In this document: one piece after another, positions 23,552-32,140 of the stretch | How the letters are laid out: the number at the start of each line of letters is the position of its first letter | How positions within the stretch are numbered: the first letter of the stretch is position 1 | Source: an uncultured Lachnospiraceae bacterium | GTDB lineage: Bacteria > Bacillota > Clostridia > Lachnospirales > Lachnospiraceae | Reading direction: 5' to 3' | Assembly: GCA_934402515.1 (NCBI GenBank) | Contig: CAKRTZ010000014.1 | Coordinates: 1 to 48,967 of the forward strand | Length of the DNA: 48,967 nt | Position numbers and translations under genes: made by a program | The notes under the pieces: generated by a model | What the model saw: the letters and a program-made list of their open reading frames with translations, nothing else | Told to the model about the DNA's origin: nothing | Databases searched by the model: none

Positions 23552-26089
23552 TTACTTTGGAAGGTAGGTCAAAAACTGCCAGTTTCCATTTTCAAACAGG
23601 CTCTTGGAATCATTCATTCCCTTCTTATAAACGGTGCCATCTGCCGGATCCATTACCACAATATTGAATTCATTAAATCCAATAATCAGATACGCCTCCG
23701 AAGTTTTTCGGGAGATGGCCAGAACAGGATCATCCATGTTTACATAATATAGCAACGCGTCCAGTGTATTTCCGGACAGGTCTAATACTCTTTCCTGTTC
23801 CAATACTTTTTTCAGAATATCGAAAGGAAGTTCTCCCTGTTGTAACATATACTGGGTCTGCCGTGGAGCTCCTGCAAATTCTAACATTGCATCCAGACAT
23901 ACCGCCACACGGGTCTCCTCTTCTGTGGCCGCAACTCCTCCCTTGATGGCCATGATCTGATTTTTTACACTGCGAGTCGTGCGTTTCCAGATGTAGCTTC
24001 CGTCCTCTGCCAGTACAATCCCGGCATTTTCATATGCCTGCTTTACAGCCGGCCCCGGCTGTGCATAGATTCCCAGTACTTTTCCAAGGGCATACACATA
24101 GTAGTGCCCAGTCTCTTCCTTTTCCACAATATCTAACTGTTTTGAACCTTCGAAAATAACTTCCTTTGGTGTCAGCACTTTGACGGCACGATCCGCAATG
24201 GGATCCTTCAATGCAATCTGATAGATTCGCTGATACTTTTCTGTTACCACACTTTCCTGTACATTCACTGGTTGTCTGGGTTCTTCCGAGCTCATAATCT
24301 GGGCATCTTCTGCATCTTCCCAGCCGTCCTCTGTTTTTACAACCCTTTTTAGTACGATCTGGTTATCCTCCACCGCTGCACCAGTGATATAGTATCTCTC
24401 CTGGGAATAGGTTTTCAGGACTTCATGATTTTCATTCTCAATGAAAAGTTCATGCACCAGCCAGGTCTTGCCTCCGGATGGCTCCACAATGGCATCGCTC
24501 TCCCATGCCAGTCCATAGATTAAATCCTCTTCCATGAAGCCTAACGGTATGATCACCTGTCCCGCTCCTGCTTCAATCCTGTGTTCCTCCATGGTTGTAA
24601 GATTTTTCAGAATCAGTGCTGACGGATTTCCGTTTTTCAGTTCCTGCCAGACGAACATTCGATTGGATTTTGACACATCATAAGTGTCCCCCTGAAGTCC
24701 CTTCGCCACCACCGTCAGTTGTCTGTTCTCCAGATTCACGGTATATACCGTGTCCTGCATGGTAAAGAAGAAATCATTACTTTTGCTCAGATAGGTCAGT
24801 CGGTCAATTTCCGCTTCCAGCACTTCGTAGGTTTTGTCATAGGGAATATAGAGCAGTTCTTCCACCGTATTCAGGGAAGCATTATAACCGTAGACCACAA
24901 TTCCAACCTGTCCTTCGTGCTTTCCCCGGTTCATATAACCATAAACCATAAACTGTACATTTCCGCCCTCATCCACGTTGAGGATCCGGATTCCGTACTG
25001 CCGGTAAATCGTCCGTTCATCCCAATGCTTCTGATCCGTAAATTGGAACAAAACGGCCATCTTCTCATCGGTAGTCTGGTAGCAGTAGAGCGCACCTCCT
25101 GCCACAAAAGCCACTACACTTCCACCATCGTCCTCCACCAGCTGTGCTGCCTCCTGACGGATTCCAAGCTCTATTTTATTACTATTATATACATTTGCTG
25201 TCTCGTCAAAATACTGCTCCATGGTTCGTTCAAAATCCAGCAAATAAATACGATCTTTGGTATAACGAATCCGATAGTTCTCCTCCACACGATAGTACTT
25301 GTTCTGTCTTCCATCGGGAAGTGCAAGCAGATAAGTGATTAGAAAAGATCCTGTCTGCTGCTCCAGTTCCCGGATCACCACCTGCGCAGGGGTTACCTGT
25401 TTAGGTTGTAACTCCGCCCAGGTGACCTGACTGAGATTGCTGTGAATATTGGCATATCCAAGCGTAGTGTTATCTCCGGAAGAGTTAGGTTCCAGATAAA
25501 CAGCCAGTTCTTCCGCAGCGTCCTTGTCAAAGGTCTTCTCATGGAAATCTCTGACAAAAGCTACCTTCTCTGCCGCATAATTATTTTCCGACTGAATCAG
25601 TCGTGTATAGAACCACACATTCTGTCCATTTTCCAGCAGCACCTGAAGCACCAGTTCATATTCCTGATCTGTTTCAATGAGGTCCTTCAGCGTGATGAAT
25701 CCATAAATCTGCTCTTTGGTCTCCTGATAGTCCTCCAATTCATGATCTTCAACCAGCCGCTCTCCATCCACACTTCGTACCTGATAACTGACTTTTGCGA
25801 TTGTCTGGCCGTATTTATTGATCTCAAATTGCAGTTTCCGATCCATCTGCACCGGTTGAATGGTATCCCGCTGCAATTTACAATCCCGTTCCTCGCTATA
25901 GCCATGCAGCGTATTGATCGTCTCTCCATTTAAGAGAAAAGACACCGTAGGAAAAGTGGCATCCGCCATCTGCGCCGTCATATCTGCATTTCCCCTGTTG
26001 ATCATATGACTGATCAGCACCAGTGCCACCAGAAATGTAAGAAAATATACGGTTCCCTTAAGGATACCCAGCTTGATCTTTTTATCCAT
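23552..26089 (-). CDS. Large membrane-anchored extracytoplasmic protein, unknown function
   Basis: 845 aa. One N-terminal membrane helix (about 12-30) leaves almost all of the chain outside the cell. Residues about 45-330 are mostly beta-strand. Residues about 330-600 contain repeated short strands with turns (for example YLSKSNDFFFTMQDTVYTV, ENRQLTVVAKGLQGDTY), resembling a beta-propeller. The last 118 residues contain VAVCLDAMLEFAG (Cys731) and EAYLIIGFNEFNIVVMDPADG (Asp814), arranged as in a C39-like papain fold but without an obvious catalytic His, so probably inactive. Start ATG 26089 has GGAG upstream. It ends the moxR-DUF58 gene row and is separated from the 121-aa gene by a hairpin. 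I do not recognise a named family. Confidence 0.8.
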   Translation of the reverse strand: MDKKIKLGILKGTVYFLTFLVALVLISHMINRGNADMTAQMADATFPTVSFLLNGETINTLHGYSEERDCKLQRDTIQPVQMDRKLQFEINKYGQTIAKVSYQVRSVDGERLVEDHELEDYQETKEQIYGFITLKDLIETDQEYELVLQVLLENGQNVWFYTRLIQSENNYAAEKVAFVRDFHEKTFDKDAAEELAVYLEPNSSGDNTTLGYANIHSNLSQVTWAELQPKQVTPAQVVIRELEQQTGSFLITYLLALPDGRQNKYYRVEENYRIRYTKDRIYLLDFERTMEQYFDETANVYNSNKIELGIRQEAAQLVEDDGGSVVAFVAGGALYCYQTTDEKMAVLFQFTDQKHWDERTIYRQYGIRILNVDEGGNVQFMVYGYMNRGKHEGQVGIVVYGYNASLNTVEELLYIPYDKTYEVLEAEIDRLTYLSKSNDFFFTMQDTVYTVNLENRQLTVVAKGLQGDTYDVSKSNRMFVWQELKNGNPSALILKNLTTMEEHRIEAGAGQVIIPLGFMEEDLIYGLAWESDAIVEPSGGKTWLVHELFIENENHEVLKTYSQERYYITGAAVEDNQIVLKRVVKTEDGWEDAEDAQIMSSEEPRQPVNVQESVVTEKYQRIYQIALKDPIADRAVKVLTPKEVIFEGSKQLDIVEKEETGHYYVYALGKVLGIYAQPGPAVKQAYENAGIVLAEDGSYIWKRTTRSVKNQIMAIKGGVAATEEETRVAVCLDAMLEFAGAPRQTQYMLQQGELPFDILKKVLEQERVLDLSGNTLDALLYYVNMDDPVLAISRKTSEAYLIIGFNEFNIVVMDPADGTVYKKGMNDSKSLFENGNWQFLTYLPK

Positions 26090-26105
26090 AAATTGAAAAC
26101 TCCAT

Positions 26106-26156
26106 AAAATATAGTCGTGATGTTTTTCTTATCATAACACACCACGACCATATTTT
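26106..26156 (-). terminator. Attenuator or terminator hairpin before the 845-aa gene
   Basis: Two 17-nt arms (26106-26122 and 26140-26156) pair completely on the minus-strand RNA, with two G-U wobbles that would be mismatches on the other strand. This suggests selection on the minus-strand transcript. The stem ends in UAUAUUUU directly before the GGAG of the 845-aa gene. It could end the upstream genes or act as an attenuator. Confidence 0.6.
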
Positions 26157-26173
26157 CGCAAAAACTTTGTAAA

Positions 26174-26539
26174 TTAAAACTTAAGATATCCTTTCCGGTT
26201 GTCATGCCGTCTGCGATAAATCTCATAAAACAGGATCAGCTGTATCAGTTCTTTATCCGAATCTTGCATGGCATTTTCGCCCTCTTCTTTTTTCAGAATA
26301 TCAAGAATCGTATCCGCCAGACGCAACAACTGTAACTTATCCGGATACTCATCGTAGATCAGGCTTCCCTCATAATCCATCTTATCCAGAACCTGTGCAA
26401 CCTGACGCTGCCCCTGTTTTGCTTTTTGAGGATACATCTGACCGATATATTCCAGATCCCGCATAGCGGTGTCTTCATCCTGATACAGGAGAGGGAAGGG
26501 ATATGCCATGTAAAAAGGAAGAATTCTGTGATGTTCCAT
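26174..26539 (-). CDS. Hypothetical 121-aa protein
   Basis: Small, hydrophilic, mostly helical protein with no signal peptide or membrane helix. The N-terminus MEHHRILPFYMAYPFPLLYQ is aromatic-rich, followed by helices rich in charged residues (RLADTILDILKKEEGEN, ELIQLILFYEIYRRRHDNRK). I do not recognise the family. The frame extends upstream to 26584, but the ATG at 26539 is preceded by ACGGAG and is preferred. It lies 65 nt downstream of the membrane protein of the moxR-DUF58 row and is followed by a hairpin, so it is likely co-transcribed with that row. Confidence 0.7.
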   Translation of the reverse strand: MEHHRILPFYMAYPFPLLYQDEDTAMRDLEYIGQMYPQKAKQGQRQVAQVLDKMDYEGSLIYDEYPDKLQLLRLADTILDILKKEEGENAMQDSDKELIQLILFYEIYRRRHDNRKGYLKF

Positions 26540-26604
26540 TGCTTTCTCCGTTATCTTCTTTCCCTTTATTATATGCAGAAACATTTAAGTGTGAGCCGTG
26601 CATT

Positions 26605-27894
26605 CTATCTGGTTGACAGTGTGTGGGCAATCGCTGCTGCCTCACTGCTTTCCCTTGCGTCGCAATCCTTTCCGGAATAGCGGGCCTTTTCATATAACTT
26701 TGCAAAGCATTCTGCCGCCTTCTCCTGTTGCTTCCGGTCTTTCTCCTCAGCTTCTTCCGCCAGTCCGTGTAAATATTCCCTCACGGATTGTCTTCCTGCT
26801 CTTTCCAGCTCCTCACCGGATGCGGTGCGCTCCACCAGCTTCTGGTAACTTCTGCGGATTTTTTCCGCAGGCGTAAGGAATCCCAAAAAACGGCGCAAAT
26901 TTTCGATTCCCTTCCGTTTCTCCAGACGCTCCTGTTTTTCCTCCAGTCGCAAATCCTCTACCCGGTCTTCCTGATCCTTTTCCTTCTGGAATGCCTCCAG
27001 GAAATGATGGATGACAAAATACACACCGTAGGCACACAGAGCGACAATCAAAATGACCACTGCCACCGTCATGATTTTTTCTAAAATAACCAGGATCATA
27101 AATGGCTCTGCTGACTCATTTCCCATCATTTCCGGGAGCATGGAAAGCTGATTGTCTCCCTGCGCTATCTCCTCCACGGTTTCCTCACTCCCTCTGGGGA
27201 GTAACGACAGCAGAAACAGGAAAATTGCCTGGAGACCATGACTAAACCAGGCTCCCACCTTCTCGGCCAGACTTTCGCTGGTAAAGAGGATCACGGAAAA
27301 CAGCAGGAAAGCAGAATAGGCAAATGCCAGCAGTCCCCCCTGCTGAAACAACTTTTTCTCCGGGATATCTGCGTTCGTGCGCTCCTCCATTTCCATATAT
27401 TGGATAAACCGGGACAGATACCACTCTCCCAGAAAACAGGCAATTCCCAGATAGGCAAAGAGCACCTGAAGTTCTCCGGCGTCTGTTCCCACCACCTTTC
27501 TGGTTATCAGATATATCACCCACAAAATGCCAAAGAGAATGGCAACATGGATAGGCTCTGTAACCTCATCCCTGCGGAATTTCTTCACCAGGGAATAAAT
27601 GCATACCGCAATTCCTGCTCCCAGGGCAAAAATCCGGCTGACTCCAGCCATTCCTGCCCAGAATAAAGGCAGAGGAAACAGATGGAGCAATAAAAAGGGA
27701 AGCGGGTGATTCACAAAGTTTCTCGTACAGGAGGTGAGAAAGGCATAGGCTGCCACTGCAAGAAGCAGACCGGTTCCCGGCATACTTTTCAAAATCACGG
27801 CATAGATGCCACCCAGGACAGAAAGCAGGGCAAGGGTATTACTCCCCGTTGCAAACAGCACCCTCACCACCTCTAAAGGTTTCCGATTCACCAT
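26605..27894 (-). CDS. Multi-pass membrane protein of the moxR-DUF58 locus
   Basis: 429 aa. About five to six membrane helices in the first 220 residues, another helix near 280-305 (MILVILEKIMTVAVVILIVALCAYGVYFVIHHFL), then a long, highly charged cytoplasmic tail (about 310-429) with predicted coiled-coil, including SYQKLVERTASGEELERAGRQS, which recalls the DUF4129 C-terminal pattern of proteins usually found beside DUF58. The frame runs to 27918 and overlaps DUF58, but the ATG at 27894 follows GAGGTGG and leaves a 10-nt gap. Its position downstream of moxR and DUF58 suggests the third component of this membrane system. Function is unknown. Confidence 0.78.
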   Translation of the reverse strand: MVNRKPLEVVRVLFATGSNTLALLSVLGGIYAVILKSMPGTGLLLAVAAYAFLTSCTRNFVNHPLPFLLLHLFPLPLFWAGMAGVSRIFALGAGIAVCIYSLVKKFRRDEVTEPIHVAILFGILWVIYLITRKVVGTDAGELQVLFAYLGIACFLGEWYLSRFIQYMEMEERTNADIPEKKLFQQGGLLAFAYSAFLLFSVILFTSESLAEKVGAWFSHGLQAIFLFLLSLLPRGSEETVEEIAQGDNQLSMLPEMMGNESAEPFMILVILEKIMTVAVVILIVALCAYGVYFVIHHFLEAFQKEKDQEDRVEDLRLEEKQERLEKRKGIENLRRFLGFLTPAEKIRRSYQKLVERTASGEELERAGRQSVREYLHGLAEEAEEKDRKQQEKAAECFAKLYEKARYSGKDCDARESSEAAAIAHTLSTR

Positions 27895-27904
27895 ATTTTC
27901 CACC

Positions 27905-29038
27905 TCACTCTCTTTCATGAAGAAGGGGAAGGAAATTCTTTTCCAGTCCTTCCAACAGCTTTACTTCTTCTTTCGCCTCGTACATATCCCTGGGACAAAT
28001 CCAGAAAAAATCGGTGTCAACCTCCCGATATGCCAAAAGCTCCCGCTGGAATTCTTCATAGACATTGGGGGAGATGATCACGGTAAAGGTATCATTGGTG
28101 TCCCCACACAGCCGTTCGGAAAAGACTTCCCCAAAAGGAAACGCCGGCACATCCAGATTGATGCGTGCCAGTCCCTTCAGGATTACCTCCAGATGCCCTG
28201 CTCCCGCACTGTCTGCAAGTTCCAGGCACTGTCCTGTCACCACATCCGCCGTATTGGAAAACACGCTGACCCGCATTCCCTGTGCCAGCATACATTGTGC
28301 CAGTTCTGCAGCAATGCGAATGGACAATTCCAGCAGATCCTCTCTCCGCAGGATCGCATGATCATCCAGGTTCAGAAAAATACGCACAGCTTTCAAAGAT
28401 GTATAATTTTTCTGGTTCACCATCAACGATCCGTTTTTTGCCGTTGCCTTCCAGTTCATATTCCTCATGTTATCATAGGGCTGATATTCCCGGATTCCCC
28501 GGTATTCAAAGGGATCTTCCAAAAGATGGCGCTTGGCCAGCACTTCTCCGTTGATCTTCTGCAGGGCACGGGTTAATTCCTGTGTCTTGTAAGGGCGGGG
28601 AAGAACATAAAGTGTGGTTTCACTTTCCCGTTCCTCAATGAAATTTTTGCTCATAAACAGATCCGTGGAAAGCAGATCGATTCCCCGTATCCCATAATAA
28701 CCCCTTTTCGTACACCCAAAAGGAAGTCTTCTGGTAATGCGTTTCATGGGCATGGCGGTAAACACATCATTCCGATAATAGAAGTCTGTCACTGCGGCAT
28801 TCTTCACTTTTTCAAACATCAGATGACGGGAGCATCGGAACTTCACTTTCAGCATGGGCAGTGGAAGGCGTTTATGATTCTCCACTATCTCCTCCAGAAT
28901 CGCCGTCTCCTTCTCATAGACACAATTTGAGGTAAAACGCAGGCTGACCTGAAGGCCTCGATTCCAGAAATGCCGATAGATCCAAAATTGGATTAAATAA
29001 AGCAGGAAAGCTCCTCCCGCAATAAAAATCAGAATCAT
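27905..29038 (-). CDS. DUF58 domain-containing protein
   Basis: 377 aa. A short N-terminal membrane segment (about 2-18), a beta-rich region, then the DUF58 core (about 190-330) with its signature GIREYQPYDNMRNMNWKATAKNGSLMV, a von Willebrand A-like fold. DUF58 proteins are encoded next to MoxR ATPases and are thought to be their partners in assembling or maturing envelope components. The start ATG overlaps the moxR stop by 4 nt (29035-29038), so the two are translationally coupled. The membrane protein follows 10 nt later. Confidence 0.9.
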   Translation of the reverse strand: MILIFIAGGAFLLYLIQFWIYRHFWNRGLQVSLRFTSNCVYEKETAILEEIVENHKRLPLPMLKVKFRCSRHLMFEKVKNAAVTDFYYRNDVFTAMPMKRITRRLPFGCTKRGYYGIRGIDLLSTDLFMSKNFIEERESETTLYVLPRPYKTQELTRALQKINGEVLAKRHLLEDPFEYRGIREYQPYDNMRNMNWKATAKNGSLMVNQKNYTSLKAVRIFLNLDDHAILRREDLLELSIRIAAELAQCMLAQGMRVSVFSNTADVVTGQCLELADSAGAGHLEVILKGLARINLDVPAFPFGEVFSERLCGDTNDTFTVIISPNVYEEFQRELLAYREVDTDFFWICPRDMYEAKEEVKLLEGLEKNFLPLLHERE

Positions 29039-29982
29039 TTATGAAACTCCTCTGTGGGAACAGGCACACGCCCCACCAAATCCTCGATCAGTTTTCGCGC
29101 ATCCTCCGTCTTTTGAACCCCATAGGAAGTCACCAGGCGATGGGAAAGTACGGGAACCGCCAGTGTCTTGATATCATCTGGATTGATATAGTCTCTTCCC
29201 TGTACATAGGCATAGGCGCGAACTGCCCGCAAATAAGCAAGACTTCCTCTGGGACTGACTCCCATGCTGATCCGCTCATCTCTCCGGGTCTGCTCCACAA
29301 TGTCCACCAGATATTCCAACAGCACCGGTGCTACATAAACATTCATGGCCTCCTCCCGCATCTGCAGCAGTTGTTCCCCGTTCACTACAGGTCGTACCTG
29401 TTCCATGGGATCTTCCCTCATAAAGCGCTGCAAAATCTGGATCTCTTCCTCTTTTTCCGGCAAGCCCATGGACAATTTCATCATAAACCGATCCATCTGT
29501 GCCTCAGGCAAAGGAAAAGTTCCCGCTGTTTCAATAGGATTCTGGGTTGCCAGTACGAAAAACGGAGCCTCTAATGCCATACGCTCCCCGTCCAGAGTCA
29601 CTTGATGCTCTTCCATACACTCCAAAAGTCCGCTCTGGGTTCTTGGAGTGGCACGGTTGATTTCATCTGCCAGAAGAATATTGGTAAATATCGGTCCCTT
29701 ATGTAAAACAAAAGTCTGTTTCTGCTGGTCAAACACATGCAGGCCTGTGAGATCTGTGGGAAGCAGATCGGGAGTAAACTGGATTCTCGCAAAGGTAACC
29801 CCCAATGCTGCTGCCAGTGTGCGTGCCAGTTTGGTTTTCCCTGTCCCGGGAACATCTTCCAGCAGCACATGTCCATCCGCCAGCAATGCTGTCACCAGAA
29901 GATCCACGGTCTCCTCTTTTCCCACAATCACCTGATGTACCGTGTCACATAACTCTGTTATCTTACTCTGTAATTCCATCAT
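29035..29982 (-). CDS. MoxR-family AAA+ ATPase
   Basis: 315 aa. Walker A LLEDVPGTGKTKLART (about 37-52), Walker B NILLADEINRATPRTQSGLLE, sensor 1 FVLATQNPIETAGTFPLPEAQMDRFMMK and the C-terminal lid are all intact. MoxR ATPases act as chaperones for metal insertion or assembly, usually with a DUF58 partner. There are two consecutive ATG codons at 29982 and 29979; AAAGGAATAAG precedes the first. It starts 30 nt past the V-ATPase terminator and is probably the first gene of a row with DUF58, the membrane protein and possibly the two hypothetical genes. Confidence 0.93.
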   Translation of the reverse strand: MMELQSKITELCDTVHQVIVGKEETVDLLVTALLADGHVLLEDVPGTGKTKLARTLAAALGVTFARIQFTPDLLPTDLTGLHVFDQQKQTFVLHKGPIFTNILLADEINRATPRTQSGLLECMEEHQVTLDGERMALEAPFFVLATQNPIETAGTFPLPEAQMDRFMMKLSMGLPEKEEEIQILQRFMREDPMEQVRPVVNGEQLLQMREEAMNVYVAPVLLEYLVDIVEQTRRDERISMGVSPRGSLAYLRAVRAYAYVQGRDYINPDDIKTLAVPVLSHRLVTSYGVQKTEDARKLIEDLVGRVPVPTEEFHK

Positions 29983-30011
29983 TTTCTTATTCCTTTCAGC
30001 TCTCCATTTTG

Positions 30012-30040
30012 AAAAAGGGCATCATCCATTGATGACACCC
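30012..30040 (-). terminator. Intrinsic terminator of the V-ATPase operon
   Basis: On the minus strand GGGTGTCATC pairs with GATGATGCCC (two G-U pairs; plus coordinates 30031-30040 and 30017-30026) around AATG, followed by TTTTT. It lies 20 nt after the subunit D stop. Confidence 0.88.
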
Positions 30041-30059
30041 TTTCTCTCCTGTTCTTTTA

Positions 30060-30752
30060 TTATACCTCTTCTTCCACTTCCACTGCAAAGACATCCTCTT
30101 TGTTGCTGTAGTTGTGGGCATCCTTCAGCATCATATCCTTTACCTTCATCAGACGGATCTGGGTACTTCTCTCATTTTCATCTAATTTCATGGTAATGTA
30201 CTTGATGCTCTGCTGTGTCTGGGGAATGATGACATGCTCTAACGCATTCACACGCCGGCGGGTCTTTTCAATCTCGCTGGCAAGCAGCTGGCATGCCTTC
30301 TCCGTCTGGGCAAGCTGTAACATATCCGGCAGAATATCTGCCAGGGATTTTACGGCATCGTCCAGATCACAGGAGGTAAATGCAAAACCATAGGAATAAA
30401 TATCGTTTTCATCTGCCGTCCGGGTTTTGTACTGGAAAACCGGAATATCCACACTCATGACATTCTTCTGGGACGCCTCCAGATAGACCTCCTGTTTGGA
30501 TGCCATCAGTGCTGTATGCAGGGTTTCCTCAGACATGCCCGCCTTGGCGATGACAAAATTGCGGTTTGCGGACTGAATACCAGCCTCCACCTTCTGGCGC
30601 AGTGCCATGTTTTCCCGCGCCAAATCCAGAAACTGACGCATCAGTTCATCCCGCTTATCCTTCAGAAGTTTATGACCTCTGGTGGCTGTCACCAGCTTTT
30701 TCTTTAACCGGGTCAGCTCCATCCGGGTCGGATTTACCTGTGCCTGAGCCAT
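30060..30752 (-). CDS. ntpD: V-type ATP synthase subunit D
   Basis: 230 aa. Subunit D is the central rotor shaft of the V1 sector, coupling ATP hydrolysis in A3B3 to rotation of the membrane ring. The first helix NPTRMELTRLKKKLVTATRGHKLLKDKRDELMR (about 7-39) and the C-terminal helix around RRVNALEHVIIPQTQQSIKYITMKLDENERS are the two coiled-coil arms, with the family's RVNALE motif clear. Start ATG 30752 lies 11 nt after the subunit B stop. It is the last gene of the operon and is followed by a terminator. Confidence 0.96.
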   Translation of the reverse strand: MAQAQVNPTRMELTRLKKKLVTATRGHKLLKDKRDELMRQFLDLARENMALRQKVEAGIQSANRNFVIAKAGMSEETLHTALMASKQEVYLEASQKNVMSVDIPVFQYKTRTADENDIYSYGFAFTSCDLDDAVKSLADILPDMLQLAQTEKACQLLASEIEKTRRRVNALEHVIIPQTQQSIKYITMKLDENERSTQIRLMKVKDMMLKDAHNYSNKEDVFAVEVEEEV

Positions 30753-30763
30753 ACTGATTCCTC

Positions 30764-32140
30764 CTAGTTTTCTTTCTGGTAATACTGGTCGAGGAACTTA
30801 TCATCAATACGTTTCAGTTCACTTCTGGGCAGCATGGACAGTAATTTCCATCCGATTTCCAGAGTCTCCTCAATCTCACGGTTGGTGTCATATCCCTGAG
30901 AGACATATTCTTTTTCAAATGCCTCTGCAAATTTCGCATAAATCAGGTCGATATCAGACAGCGCCGCCTCACCCAGGATAACCATCAGTTCCTTCGCCTC
31001 TTTGCCTCGCGCATAGGCGGCAAACAGCTGGTTCATAGTGTTGGCATGGTCGGCACGGGTCTTTCCTTCACCGATACCCTTATCCTTCAGACGGGACAGG
31101 GAGGGAAGTACATCGATGGGGGGCTGGATGCCCTTACGATATAATTCACGGGAAAGGATAACCTGTCCCTCGGTGATATATCCGGTCAGGTCGGGGATGG
31201 GATGGGTCTTGTCATCCTCCGGCATGGTCAGAATGGGAATCATGGTGATAGAACCGGTCTTGCCACGCTGACGTCCTGCACGTTCATACAGGGTAGCCAG
31301 GTCGGTGTACATGTAACCGGGGTAACCACGACGTCCCGGAACTTCCTTACGGGCTGCGGAAATCTCACGGAGGGAATCCGCATAGTTGGTAATATCGGTA
31401 AGCAGTACCAGTACATGCATGTCTTTTTCAAAAGCCAGGTACTCTGCTGCGGTCAGTGCCATACGGGGCGTAGCGATACGCTCTACTGCCGGGTCGTTTG
31501 CCAGGTTGACAAAGAGAACGGTACGGTCAATAGCTCCGGTTTCCTTAAAGGAATCGATAAAGTAGTTGGACTCCTCGAAGGTGATACCCATGGCAGCGAA
31601 TACTACCGCGAATTTCTCGTCCTTGCCGCGAACCTTTGCCTGTCTTGCAATCTGCGCTGCAAGCTGTGCATGGGGCAGACCGGATGCGGAGAAAATCGGA
31701 AGTTTCTGTCCACGAACCAGGGTGTTCAAGCCGTCAATGGCGGATACACCGGTCTGGATAAACTCATCCGGGTAGGCTCTGGCTGCCGGGTTCATGGGCA
31801 GACCGTTAATATCCCGTCTCTCCTCCGGGAAAATTTCGGGGCCGTCATCAATGGGGCGTCCCAGACCGTCAAAGACACGTCCCAGCATGTCACCGGACAC
31901 ACCCAGCTGCATGCTCCTTCCGAGGAAACGTACCTTGGAATTGGACAGGTTGATTCCGGTAGAGTTCTCGAATAACTGTACTAACGCGTTATTTCCATCG
32001 ATTTCCAGCACCTTACATCTACGGGTCTCCCCGTTTGCCAGTTCGATTTCTGCAAGTTCATCATAAGTGACATTCTCCACGCCACTCACCAACATCAAAG
32101 GGCCGGCGACTTCCTGTATGGTTCTATACTCCTTTGGCAT
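30764..32140 (-). CDS. ntpB: V-type ATP synthase subunit B
   Basis: 458 aa, the usual length. The non-catalytic nucleotide-site subunit of the V1 hexamer. It starts MPKEYRTIQEVAGPLMLVSGVENVTYDELAE. It lacks a P-loop, as expected for B, having IFSASGLPHAQLAAQIARQA in that place, and keeps ALTAAEYLAFEKDMHVLVLLTDITNYADSLREISAARKEVPGRRGYPGYMYTDLATLYERAG. The start follows directly on the subunit A stop (adjacent at 32140/32141). Confidence 0.98.
   Translation of the reverse strand: MPKEYRTIQEVAGPLMLVSGVENVTYDELAEIELANGETRRCKVLEIDGNNALVQLFENSTGINLSNSKVRFLGRSMQLGVSGDMLGRVFDGLGRPIDDGPEIFPEERRDINGLPMNPAARAYPDEFIQTGVSAIDGLNTLVRGQKLPIFSASGLPHAQLAAQIARQAKVRGKDEKFAVVFAAMGITFEESNYFIDSFKETGAIDRTVLFVNLANDPAVERIATPRMALTAAEYLAFEKDMHVLVLLTDITNYADSLREISAARKEVPGRRGYPGYMYTDLATLYERAGRQRGKTGSITMIPILTMPEDDKTHPIPDLTGYITEGQVILSRELYRKGIQPPIDVLPSLSRLKDKGIGEGKTRADHANTMNQLFAAYARGKEAKELMVILGEAALSDIDLIYAKFAEAFEKEYVSQGYDTNREIEETLEIGWKLLSMLPRSELKRIDDKFLDQYYQKEN

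Noticed and set aside
27806..28576. Plus-strand ORF of 256 codons
   Set aside because: Antisense to DUF58 and the adjacent membrane protein. His- and Phe-rich composition is typical of a shadow frame.
31202..31975. Plus-strand ORF of 257 codons
   Set aside because: Antisense to ntpB, which has a complete and conserved reading frame.
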